Shown here: in pieces, positions 40,815 to 48,041 of the stretch
How the letters are laid out: every line of letters starts with the position of its first letter
Position numbering within the stretch: position 1 is the first letter of the stretch
Assembly: GCF_000147815.2 (NCBI RefSeq)
Contig: NC_015957.1
Span: 10,416,001 to 10,480,000, forward strand
DNA length: 64,000 bases
DNA from: Streptomyces violaceusniger Tu 4113
GTDB lineage: Bacteria; Actinomycetota; Actinomycetes; Streptomycetales; Streptomycetaceae
Direction: 5' to 3'
Translations under genes and position numbers: made by a program
The notes under the pieces: generated by a model
The model's input: the letters and a program-made list of their open reading frames with translations, nothing else
What the model was told of the DNA's origin: nothing
Databases searched by the model: none

Positions 40815-41573
40815 ATGGCCAAACGCGGCAAGGCGGCACTGTGCGCAGTGGTGGGGGCGATCACGCTCACCATGGCCGTGACACCGTCGGCATCGGCGAT
40901 CATCGGGGGACACGACGCCACCTCACCGTACCCATTCATGGCGAGCGTGCAGAAGGACGGCCACCACTACTGCGGAGCCTCCCTGATCAAACCGGACTGG
41001 ATCGTGACCGCCGGGCACTGCACGGTGAACGTCAAGCCCCAGCAGCTTTCCGTCCAGGTCGGCGACCTCGATCGCACGAAGGGTGCCAAAGCGAAGGTCA
41101 CCAAGGTCATCACACACCCGGACTTCTCCTACGAGCCGTTCCGCAACGACGTGGCTGTCATGAAGCTGGACCACCCCGTGGACGCGAAGCCCATCAAGCT
41201 GGCCGCAGAATCAGCTCCGACGGGCACCGACACTCGGATCCTCGGCTGGGGAATGACCTGCGAGGACGGCAGCGAGTGCCCGGATCCCCCGATCCGTCTG
41301 CAGGAACTGGACACCAAAATCGTCCCCGACGACCGGTGCAGCGAGAACTACAACGCGGACAACGAGCTGTGCACCGACAGCCCCACCAAGAACGCGCAGG
41401 CGTGCATCCTCGACTCCGGCGGGCCGCAGATCAAGGGCCGTCCCGGGCGGTGGGAACTGATCGGGGCGACCAGCCGCGACGGCGACGCCGATCCGGAGTG
41501 TGCCACCGGACCCGGCATCTACACCGACCTGACGGCCCACCGCGAATGGATCGAGCGGGCCACCGCGAAGTGA
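40815..41573 (+). CDS. Secreted trypsin-like serine protease
   Basis: This 252-residue S1 protease has a signal peptide (residues 1-28: basic start, hydrophobic core, cleavage near SASA), then mature IIGGHDATSPYPFMASVQ directly, with no visible propeptide. Catalytic His is in VTAGHCTV, Asp in RNDVAVMKLD and Ser in CILDSGGPQ. The usual GDSGG is LDSGG here, so the oxyanion-hole residue before Asp-Ser is changed. Cysteine pairs fit the chymotrypsin fold. ATG at 40815 follows GGAGAG. It lies beside the two-component pair in the relic element. Confidence 0.9.
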   Translation: MAKRGKAALCAVVGAITLTMAVTPSASAIIGGHDATSPYPFMASVQKDGHHYCGASLIKPDWIVTAGHCTVNVKPQQLSVQVGDLDRTKGAKAKVTKVITHPDFSYEPFRNDVAVMKLDHPVDAKPIKLAAESAPTGTDTRILGWGMTCEDGSECPDPPIRLQELDTKIVPDDRCSENYNADNELCTDSPTKNAQACILDSGGPQIKGRPGRWELIGATSRDGDADPECATGPGIYTDLTAHREWIERATAK

Positions 41574-41674
41574 TCGGCGCCGGCTACGGCGGCACCGCCG
41601 ACGTCGTGGCCTACGCCGAGCACACCGGCCTCCCCACCCGAGTGGTCTGGCCGCAGGGCGCCACCCGCGACTGA
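41574..41674 (+). pseudogene. C-terminal fragment of a lost gene
   Basis: Right after the protease stop, a frame encodes IGAGYGGTADVVAYAEHTGL and PTRVVWPQGATRD then stops. It resembles the end of a Rossmann-like nucleotide-sensing protein, but only about 33 residues remain. No start is present. Confidence 0.35.
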
Positions 41675-41760
41675 CCCGACCCGCGCGATACCCCTACCCG
41701 CACACGCCGATCAGACGCGCACGAGTCTCTACCGAGACTATCGCTATCGGGAAACTTGTC

Positions 41761-43182
41761 GTGCGTCGTTTCATCGGGCGGGACCGCGAGCTGAACGTGC
41801 TCCGCAACGCCTTGCAGGCGGTTCAGGGCGCCGCCGGGTCGGGGAAACCGGGGCAGTGCATCCTCATGCGGGGAAGACGGCGGGTGGGCAAGTCCAGCCT
41901 CGTCGAGGAGTTGCTCCGGCGCGCCGAGACCCCGTACCTCTTCTTCACCGCGGCGGGCGGCACGGCGGAGGACGAGCTGACGAAGCTGCTCGACGCCGTC
42001 GCCAGGTCCACCCTGCCGGAGCGGGGACTGTTCCACGAGGAGACCCCCGATCAGTGGAATGCAGCACTCAGGCTGCTTGCGGAGATCCTGCCCGACGACT
42101 CTCCCAGCGTCGTCGTCATCGACGAGGTTCCGTATCTCATGGACCGCATCGACGCCTTCGAAGGCATGCTCCAGCGGGCATGGGACCGGCTGCTCAGCCG
42201 CAAGCCGGTACTTCTCCTCCTGGTCGGGTCCGATCTGTCGATGATGGAGGCGCTGAACAACTACGACCGTCCCTTTCACCAGCGGGGCCGGGAAATGATC
42301 GTGGGACCACTGAACCCGGCCGACATCGGCGAGATGCTCGGCCTGTCACCGGCAGCCGCGCTCGACGCCACTCTGATCACGGGGGGTCTCCCCCTGGTCT
42401 GCGCCGAGTGGCGGGCCGGAGCGGATGTCTGGGAGTTCCTCCGTGACTCCCTGGACAATCCGATCTCGGCACTGCTGGTCTCCGCCGAGCGCTCACTGGC
42501 CGCGGAGTTTCCACCGCAGGCGATGAGCAGGGAGGTCCTGCGGGCCATCGGATCGGGCGAGCGAACCTTCACCAACATCGCTCGCGCGGCTGGCGGCATC
42601 GCCCACACCACTCTTACCCGAGCCACTGACGTCCTGACCGAGAAACGGGTCGTAGCCGCCGAGCTGCCGCTCTCACTGAGGCCGTCGAAGGAACGCCGCT
42701 ACCGGGTGGCCGACCCCTACCTGCGCTTCTGGCTCGCGTTTCTGGATCCGCACATGGCGGAGATCGAGCGGATGCGGGGAGATCTCACGCTGAGCCGGAT
42801 CAAGGAGCAGTGGACGAGCTGGCGTGGCCGCGCGATCGAGCCGCTGGTCCGGGAATCCCTCGCCCGCCTTCTGCCGGACGGGCCCCTGCCCGCCGCCCCG
42901 GCGATCGGCGGGTACTGGACCCGCAGCAACGACATCGAAATCGACCTGGTTGGCGCCGACCGGCAGCCGGTGGCCAAACAGTTGCTTTTCCTCGGCTCGG
43001 TCAAGTGGCTGGAGAACTCCGCGTTCGACAGCCACGACCTGGCCGCACTGCAGAAGCACCGGGCAGCGATCACCGGCGAGCCGGTACCGCTCGTGGCGGT
43101 CTCCCGCAGCGGGGTCGGTTGTTCCGGTCTTCAGGCGGTATACGGCCCTGAGGAACTGCTCAGCGCTTGGCGCGGAGTGTGA
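41761..43182 (+). CDS. Archaeal-type P-loop ATPase with DUF234-like C-terminus
   Basis: This 473-residue protein begins FIGRDRELNVL, then Walker A RGRRRVGKSS (about 39-48) and Walker B PSVVVIDEVPYL (about 116-127). A winged helix follows at about 255-300, and the C-terminal domain starts at YRVADPYLRFWLAFLDPH and contains DIEIDLVGADR...FLGSVKWLE, an E/D-x-K arrangement seen in nuclease-like DUF234 domains. Such ATPases are common in archaea and on mobile elements; their role is unclear, perhaps in defence or DNA handling. It is the last gene before the right att copy. Confidence 0.82.
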   Translation: MRRFIGRDRELNVLRNALQAVQGAAGSGKPGQCILMRGRRRVGKSSLVEELLRRAETPYLFFTAAGGTAEDELTKLLDAVARSTLPERGLFHEETPDQWNAALRLLAEILPDDSPSVVVIDEVPYLMDRIDAFEGMLQRAWDRLLSRKPVLLLLVGSDLSMMEALNNYDRPFHQRGREMIVGPLNPADIGEMLGLSPAAALDATLITGGLPLVCAEWRAGADVWEFLRDSLDNPISALLVSAERSLAAEFPPQAMSREVLRAIGSGERTFTNIARAAGGIAHTTLTRATDVLTEKRVVAAELPLSLRPSKERRYRVADPYLRFWLAFLDPHMAEIERMRGDLTLSRIKEQWTSWRGRAIEPLVRESLARLLPDGPLPAAPAIGGYWTRSNDIEIDLVGADRQPVAKQLLFLGSVKWLENSAFDSHDLAALQKHRAAITGEPVPLVAVSRSGVGCSGLQAVYGPEELLSAWRGV

Positions 43183-43558
43183 GCAGGAACTGACCCTGGT
43201 TGCGGTTCTGGTTGCATTCGCTGCCGTTCAGCACCGTCCACTACACACCCTCAGCCCCGTGCCGTCGCAGGTGAGGACACCACAGCTCAACCCCGGACTC
43301 GCAGACGAACATTTGGAAAGCGTGTTGGGGGCAACCCCTCACGAGTTCGCATCTCGTATCCTCCGCCAGTGCCTCACCGGGCACGATGTCGAAGGGCCCC
43401 ACCCGTTCGCGGTGGGGCCCTTCGGCGTGTGTGGTCGCAGCTTTGGTTGCAGTTGCCGCTGGACGACAACTCCTTCTACGGACAGTCACTTCCCAGCGCG
43501 GCCTTTCGGCCCGCGGGCCCATGGGCCCATGGGCCATCCAGGCTCGCCGGTGAGTGGA
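43183..43558. other. Right boundary of the relic element
   Basis: No gene is seen. The stretch holds the second copy of the tRNA-Ser 3' end and terminator (43313-43440) and, after it, about 115 bases of chromosomal spacer including a palindromic GGGCCCATGGGCCCATGGGCC-like tract near 43517-43537. Confidence 0.6.
43313..43440 (+). repeat. Right copy of the tRNA-Ser direct repeat (attR)
   Basis: The copy starts at the same anticodon-loop base as the left one and includes the variable arm, T-arm, acceptor 3' strand, CCA and terminator. It differs by A to C in the T-loop (TTCGCATC) at the nearly invariant A58 and by changes in the terminator loop, consistent with loss of selection. It has no tRNA 5' half and is not a functional tRNA gene. 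Confidence 0.9.
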
Positions 43559-44125
43559 TCAGCTTGCGGCGGTCAAGGTCCGCAGTTGGGCCAGCGTCTC
43601 GCGGATGACGTCGCCCAACGCGCGGTCCTCGGCGGCGTTTACCCATCGCTCGAAGGCGACACGGAACACGGCGACACCTGTCTCGGCGGCCAGGCTGGCC
43701 TCGGCGTTGCCGACACCCCGCCGTCGCAGCCCGTCGGCCACGGCGACCGACATGGACGTGAGCTTGATCAGCTCACGTTCGCGGAGACTGGCGTTGGCCA
43801 TGATCACCGCCTGGCGCACCCGTGCGAGCTCACGGTTGCCGCCGATGACCTCGGCCGCGGCGACGAGCGCGGCCGCGACGGCGTCCAGCGGCGGCGCTGT
43901 TGCCGGCGCCGCCTCCAGGGCGGCGAGCGACTTCTCCTCCAGTTCGGCCGACGCGTCGAAGAAAACCTCGCGCTTGTCGGCGAAGTACCGGAAGAAGGTG
44001 CGGGCGGTGACGCCTGCCCGTTCGGCTATATCGGCCACCATGGTCTGCTCGAAGCCACGTTCCAGATACAGCGCCAGCGCGGCCTCGCGCAGCCGACTAC
44101 TGGCCCCAGGCTCCCACCGTCCCAT
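43559..44125 (-). CDS. TetR-family regulator
   Basis: This 188-residue protein has an N-terminal HTH (LREAALALYLERGFEQTMVA, DIAERAGVTARTFFRYFADK at about 12-50) and a helical ligand-binding domain. It is divergent from the oxidoreductase gene, with two palindromes between, so it probably represses that gene and itself until a quinone-like or electrophilic ligand binds. ATG at 44125. The gene sits just outside the relic element. Confidence 0.9.
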   Translation of the reverse strand: MGRWEPGASSRLREAALALYLERGFEQTMVADIAERAGVTARTFFRYFADKREVFFDASAELEEKSLAALEAAPATAPPLDAVAAALVAAAEVIGGNRELARVRQAVIMANASLRERELIKLTSMSVAVADGLRRRGVGNAEASLAAETGVAVFRVAFERWVNAAEDRALGDVIRETLAQLRTLTAAS

Positions 44126-44191
44126 GGCACGAGCTTAGGCGATCGCCACTTGGTGACACTCCGTGCCGACGCGGATCTCATCACCCACCCC

Positions 44192-44246
44192 TGATGTCAT
44201 CAGGTGACATCACAGGTGGTACGGTGATGTCGCTTGATGACATCAC
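44192..44246. promoter_or_regulatory. Twin TetR operators
   Basis: TGATGTCA/TGACATCA (44192-44199 and 44205-44212, 5-base spacer) and GTGATGTC/GACATCAC (44224-44231 and 44239-44246, 7-base spacer) are two palindromes of the same GATGTC core, centred 33 bases apart (about three helical turns), between the divergent TetR and oxidoreductase genes. Confidence 0.8.
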
Positions 44247-44262
44247 TCTCCGGAGGTCTCGA

Positions 44263-45204
44263 ATGGCGACGCTGAAGCGCATCCAGTACCACCAGTACGG
44301 CGGGCCTGAGGTGTTGCGGCTCGAGAACTTCGAGCCCGCACGGCCCGGCGCCGGCGAGATCCTGGTCCGGGTACGGGCGGCGGCAGCCAACCCGATGGAC
44401 TGGAAGATCCGCAACGGCGAGATGAAGATCATGAGCGGCCGTAGCTTCCCGCGCGGGCTGGGTCACGACTTCGCAGGCGTCGTCGAGGCGGTCGGCGACG
44501 GCATCACCCGGCTCGCCGTCGGCGACGCGGTGCTCGGCGGAGCCGGCATCAAGGCGGCGGGGGCGTTCGCCGAGATGGTCCTTGCCGAGGAGAAGGCGGT
44601 CGTGAAGAAGCCGACGGAGCTCTCCTTCGAACAGGCCGCCGCGATCCCCACTGTCGGGCTCACCGCCTTGCAGGCCATAACCAGCAAAGCGAAGGTGCAG
44701 CCCGGGCAGGCAGTCTTCATCCACGGCTGCCTCGGCGGAGTCGGCCGCGCCGCCGCCCAGACCGCGATGGTGCGCGGCGCCTCGGTGGGAGGTAGCTGCC
44801 GCGCGACCGCCGCGCACGACGCGCACGACCTGGGCATCACCCCGGTCGTCGACTTCGACTTCGACCCCGCGGCGCTCAGCGGACGATTCGACCTCGTCTT
44901 CGACACCGCCGGTACGCTCCCGATCAAAGCGGCACGGACGTTGCTGAAGCCCGGCGGCCGCATCATCGACATCACCCCCACCCCTGCGAAATTCGCCAGA
45001 AGCGCGCTGCCCGGGCCCTACCAGGTCATGATCGCCCAGCCCATTACGAGCGACCTCGAAGAAGTCGCGCGAGCCGCCGGGGAGGGAACACTGCGGCTGC
45101 CGATCGCTCGCACCGTACCGCTCACCGAAGCGATCGCGGCGCTCATGGAACTCGAACGCAACCGCACGCCCAAGGGCGGCAAACTCGTCATCGCCGTCGG
45201 CTGA
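44263..45204 (+). CDS. NADP-dependent zinc-free MDR oxidoreductase (quinone reductase-like)
   Basis: This 313-residue protein starts LKRIQYHQYGGPEVLRLENF, has the GroES-like domain with ANPMDWKIRNG, and a Rossmann domain starting GQAVFIHGCLGGVGRAAAQT (about 150). Zinc ligands are absent, as in quinone oxidoreductases. It likely reduces quinones or enones with NADPH. ATG at 44263 follows CGGAGG. Regulated by the divergent TetR gene through the twin operators. The nucleotide-binding AAQTAMVRGASVGGSC lacks the usual acidic residue, in line with NADPH use. Confidence 0.9.
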   Translation: MATLKRIQYHQYGGPEVLRLENFEPARPGAGEILVRVRAAAANPMDWKIRNGEMKIMSGRSFPRGLGHDFAGVVEAVGDGITRLAVGDAVLGGAGIKAAGAFAEMVLAEEKAVVKKPTELSFEQAAAIPTVGLTALQAITSKAKVQPGQAVFIHGCLGGVGRAAAQTAMVRGASVGGSCRATAAHDAHDLGITPVVDFDFDPAALSGRFDLVFDTAGTLPIKAARTLLKPGGRIIDITPTPAKFARSALPGPYQVMIAQPITSDLEEVARAAGEGTLRLPIARTVPLTEAIAALMELERNRTPKGGKLVIAVG

Positions 45205-45236
45205 CCGGCGAATACCGCGTCCTGCTCGTCGTCTCA

Positions 45237-45618
45237 GTCCCGGCCGTCTTCGAAGACGAAGAGCGGTTTGGCGCCGTGCGCAGGTGTTCCGGCGAACGAG
45301 AGGGCTTCGGTGAAGCGTTCGAGCGGGAACGGCCGGCCTTGGGGATGCTCAGCACTTCATCGGCGACGAGGCCGCGCACCTCGGACAGCGCGCGCAGGAC
45401 ATCCGTAGGTGAGGCGGTGCCGAACCAGCGGTTCAGCCAGAAGCCGCGGACCGCTTTGGTCTCGTAGATGAGGGAGCGCGCCGACAGCGGAATCGTCAGC
45501 GCCGCCGGGCCGGTCTGCCGATGGGGTGAGAGCGCGCCGTAGACCACGGCCTCTCCACCCGGAGCCAATGCCTGGGACACCTGGGCACCCACCTGGCCCG
45601 CGCCTTCGCGAGCGCTGT
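45237..45618 (-). pseudogene. Remnant of a second MDR oxidoreductase
   Basis: The minus strand encodes the C-terminal third of a zinc-free MDR enzyme (ALAPGGEAVVYGALSPHRQT, FWLNRWFGTASPTDVLRALS). After SIPKAG the frame shifts by one base; the other frame continues FPLERFTEALSFAGTPAHGA, KPLFVFEDGRD and stop. The N-terminal two thirds are missing. It is truncated and frameshifted, next to an intact paralogue-like gene. Confidence 0.75.
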
Positions 45619-45622
45619 CCTG

Positions 45623-45790
45623 TCAGGCGGCTCGGCGGTCACGCGTCATGTACAGGCCCGTGGCGGTACCGATGGCGGTGAGGCCGGTGACGGAGCTGAT
45701 GACGATCTGCTCGGTGCCGGTGAAGGCGAAGCTGGAGGCGACGTTGACGATGGCGGCGAGGGTCAGGACCAGCCAGAGCAGGGACTTCAT
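45623..45790 (-). CDS. Small two-helix membrane protein
   Basis: This 55-residue protein has two hydrophobic segments, LLWLVLTLAAIVNVASSF (4-21) and ISSVTGLTAIGTATGLYM (31-48), and a basic tail. ATG at 45790 follows AAAGGAACC. It is oriented away from the two-component system. Small membrane proteins of this shape are common in Streptomyces; no function is known. Confidence 0.7.
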   Translation of the reverse strand: MKSLLWLVLTLAAIVNVASSFAFTGTEQIVISSVTGLTAIGTATGLYMTRDRRAA

Positions 45791-45978
45791 CGGGGGTTCC
45801 TTTCGGAGGGCCCTTGGTGGGCCGTGGTGTCGGCCGCCGGTGTCGCGGCCGTTCCTTGTCTGAGGTCTACGATCCCGTTTCCGCACCGCCGCCTCGATGG
45901 GCCGCGCCCCCGAACCGATGGTGTAGCGCGCTACACCCCCGCTGCCGTGAACCCGCTCCGTCACTTAGCCTGACCGCC

Positions 45979-47145
45979 ATGCGGGAGACGGTGTGGCGCG
46001 CGGGGCGGGCCTCGGTGGAGTTGCTGCGGGGGGCCGGGATCGCCCTGGCCTCGTATCTGTTCATCGGGGTGGCGCTCTTCGCCGCCGTCGCGATGGTCAC
46101 CGTCGTGGGCGCGGGGGTGCTGCCCGAGTCCGTACTGCTGGTGCGCAGGACGGCCGGGTACAAGCGGCGGTGGGTGGGCGCCTGGACCGGGGAGCCCGTG
46201 CCCGAGGCGTACCAGCCGTTGAACGGGGAGGTGTTCGCGCGGGTGCGGACCGCGGTCGGGGATCCGGGCACGTACCGCGATCTGCGCTGGCTCGCCGCCC
46301 ACGCCGTCTACGGCTGGCTGCTGGCCTGCTGCGCGATGCCGGTGTGGGTCGTCGGGCTGATGGCCGACGGGGTGTGGTGCGGGCTGTTGAAGCAGCGGGC
46401 CGTGGTGCTGCCGCTGATCGAACGGCTCGTCGACCTCGACGCGGCGTGGTCGCGGGCGCTGCTGCTGCCGTCGCCGGAGGCGCTGCGCACCACCCGGCTC
46501 GCCGAGCGGGTGGAGGAGCTGTCCGAGACCCGGGCGGGCGCCGTCGCCGCGCACGGGGCCGAACTGCGGCGCATCGAGCGGGATTTGCACGACGGTACGC
46601 AGGCGCGTCTGGTGGCGCTCTCGATGCGGGTGGGGCTGGCGCGGCGCGCGTACGACAAGGACCCCGACGCGGCGCACAAGCTGCTGGAGGACGCGCAGGA
46701 CCAGGCCGAGGAGGCCCTCACCGAGCTGCGCCATGTCGTGCGCGGCATCCATCCGCCGATCCTCACCGACCGTGGACTCGTGGGCGCCGTAAGGGCGCTC
46801 GCGGCCGGCAGCGGGCTCGAGGTGTCCGTGGACGACGACGGGGTGGAGGACGGGCCCCGGGCGCCGGCGGCGGTCGAGGCGGCCGCGTACTTCGTGATCG
46901 CGGAGGCGCTGACCAACGCGGCCAAGCACAGCGGGGCCGAGCGGGCGTCGGTCGAGCTCGTGCGGATGAGGGATAGGTTGAGGGTCGCGGTACGGGACGA
47001 GGGGCGGGGCGGGGCCGATCCCGCGGGCGGCAGCGGGCTGCTCGGCATGCGGCGCCGGGTCGCGGCGCTCGACGGGACCGTGGAGATGACCAGCCCCGTC
47101 GGGGGGCCGACGCTGATCGAAGTGGAGCTGCCGTGCGTGTGGTGA
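45979..47145 (+). CDS. Two-component sensor histidine kinase
   Basis: This 388-residue kinase has three membrane segments (about 18-45, 104-130 region) around a short sensor loop, then HisKA_3 with AELRRIERDLHDGTQARLVA (phospho-acceptor His) and an HATPase_c domain (FVIAEALTNAAKHSGAERAS, GGSGLLGMRRRVAALDGTVE). ATG at 45979. It overlaps the response regulator by 13 bases, so the pair is co-translated. It faces an ABC transporter operon that it may regulate. Confidence 0.9.
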   Translation: MRETVWRAGRASVELLRGAGIALASYLFIGVALFAAVAMVTVVGAGVLPESVLLVRRTAGYKRRWVGAWTGEPVPEAYQPLNGEVFARVRTAVGDPGTYRDLRWLAAHAVYGWLLACCAMPVWVVGLMADGVWCGLLKQRAVVLPLIERLVDLDAAWSRALLLPSPEALRTTRLAERVEELSETRAGAVAAHGAELRRIERDLHDGTQARLVALSMRVGLARRAYDKDPDAAHKLLEDAQDQAEEALTELRHVVRGIHPPILTDRGLVGAVRALAAGSGLEVSVDDDGVEDGPRAPAAVEAAAYFVIAEALTNAAKHSGAERASVELVRMRDRLRVAVRDEGRGGADPAGGSGLLGMRRRVAALDGTVEMTSPVGGPTLIEVELPCVW

Positions 47146-47807
47146 TCGCCGAGGACAACGCTCTGCTGCGGGAGGGCATGGTCCTGCTGCTGAACTCCGC
47201 CGGGCATGAGGTGGTGGCGGTCGCCTCCAGCGGCCCCGAGGTGCTGCCCGCCCTCCTCGAACACCGTCCGGACGCGGCCGTACTCGACGTCCGCATGCCG
47301 CCGGGCTTCCGCGACGAGGGGCTGCGCGCGGCGCTCGCGGCGCGGCGGGAGATTCCCGGCCTGCCGGTGCTGGTGCTCTCGCAGTACGTCGAGGAGACCT
47401 ACGCGACCGAGTTGCTGGCCGATGGCGCGGGCGGGCTCGGCTATCTGCTCAAGGACCGGGTGGGGCGGGTCGAGGAGTTCCTGGACGCGCTGGAGCGGGT
47501 GGTCGCGGGCGGTACGGCGCTGGATCCCGAGGTGGTCAAGGAGCTGATGACCCGCCGCCGTGACGATCCGGTGGACGCCTTGACGCCGCGCGAGCGCGAG
47601 GTGCTGCATCTGATGGCGGAGGGGCGGGACAACACCACGATCGCGCGGACGCTGGTGGTCTCGGAGCGCGCGGTCAGCAAGCACATCGGCAATGTCTTCG
47701 CGAAGCTGGGGCTGCCGCCTAGCGACAGTGGGCATCGGCGGGTGCTGGCGGTGCTGGCGTATCTCAACAAGGGGGCGGGCATGGGGGAGTCGGCGGACAA
47801 GCGGTAG
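47133..47807 (+). CDS. LuxR-family response regulator
   Basis: This 224-residue regulator has a receiver with ED at 7-8, Asp in AAVLDVRMPPGF (about 52) and Lys in GYLLKDRVG (about 105), then the LuxR HTH LTPREREVLHLMAEGRDNTT, VSERAVSKHIGNVFAKL. GTG at 47133 lies inside the kinase end. It probably binds inverted repeats upstream of the ABC operon at 51.4 kb. Confidence 0.92.
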   Translation: MRVVIAEDNALLREGMVLLLNSAGHEVVAVASSGPEVLPALLEHRPDAAVLDVRMPPGFRDEGLRAALAARREIPGLPVLVLSQYVEETYATELLADGAGGLGYLLKDRVGRVEEFLDALERVVAGGTALDPEVVKELMTRRRDDPVDALTPREREVLHLMAEGRDNTTIARTLVVSERAVSKHIGNVFAKLGLPPSDSGHRRVLAVLAYLNKGAGMGESADKR

Positions 47808-47944
47808 GGCGGGGCCCGGTGGGGGTCGCGGGCCCGGTGCGGGTGGGGGGTCCTGGGTCCGTGGGGGTCCCGGGCCCGGTGCGGGTCCCGGGCCCACCGA
47901 GATCTCGGTTCCGGCAGCGTTCGCGGCTGCGTGAGCCGTGGCTT

Positions 47945-48041
47945 TCCCCACCCCGCCCCTTCCCGAAAGAGGGGGCTCCGCCCCCTCACCCCCACCGGGG
48001 CTCCGCCCCGGACCCCGCTCCTCAAACGCCGGAGGGGCTGG
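47945..48041. repeat. Streptomyces-type dispersed intergenic repeat with two hairpins
   Basis: Motifs such as CCCGCCCCTTCCCGAA, GGGGCTCCGCCCC and CCTCAAACGCCGGAGGGG, which I know from many Streptomyces intergenic regions, occur here. GGGGGC/GCCCCC (47971-47985) and CCGGGGC/GCCCCGG (47995-48011) form hairpins. It lies between convergent genes and ends inside the permease C-terminus. Confidence 0.7.

Larger units (their letters stand above)
35510..43440. mobile_element. Relic of an element integrated in tRNA-Ser
   Basis: The 7.8 kb between the two att-like repeats holds broken genes, an IS3-type remnant, a two-component pair, a secreted protease and an ATPase, in place of the conserved chromosomal order. 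No integrase, rep or tra gene is found, so the element has lost mobility. The right att copy has a mutated T-loop. Confidence 0.75.

Noticed and set aside
43313..43440. A second tRNA-Ser gene
   Set aside because: There is no 5' half, and the T-loop A58 is mutated; it is an att remnant.
46308..47951. 547-codon open frame on the - strand
   Set aside because: It is antisense to a normal kinase and regulator pair with all motifs in place.
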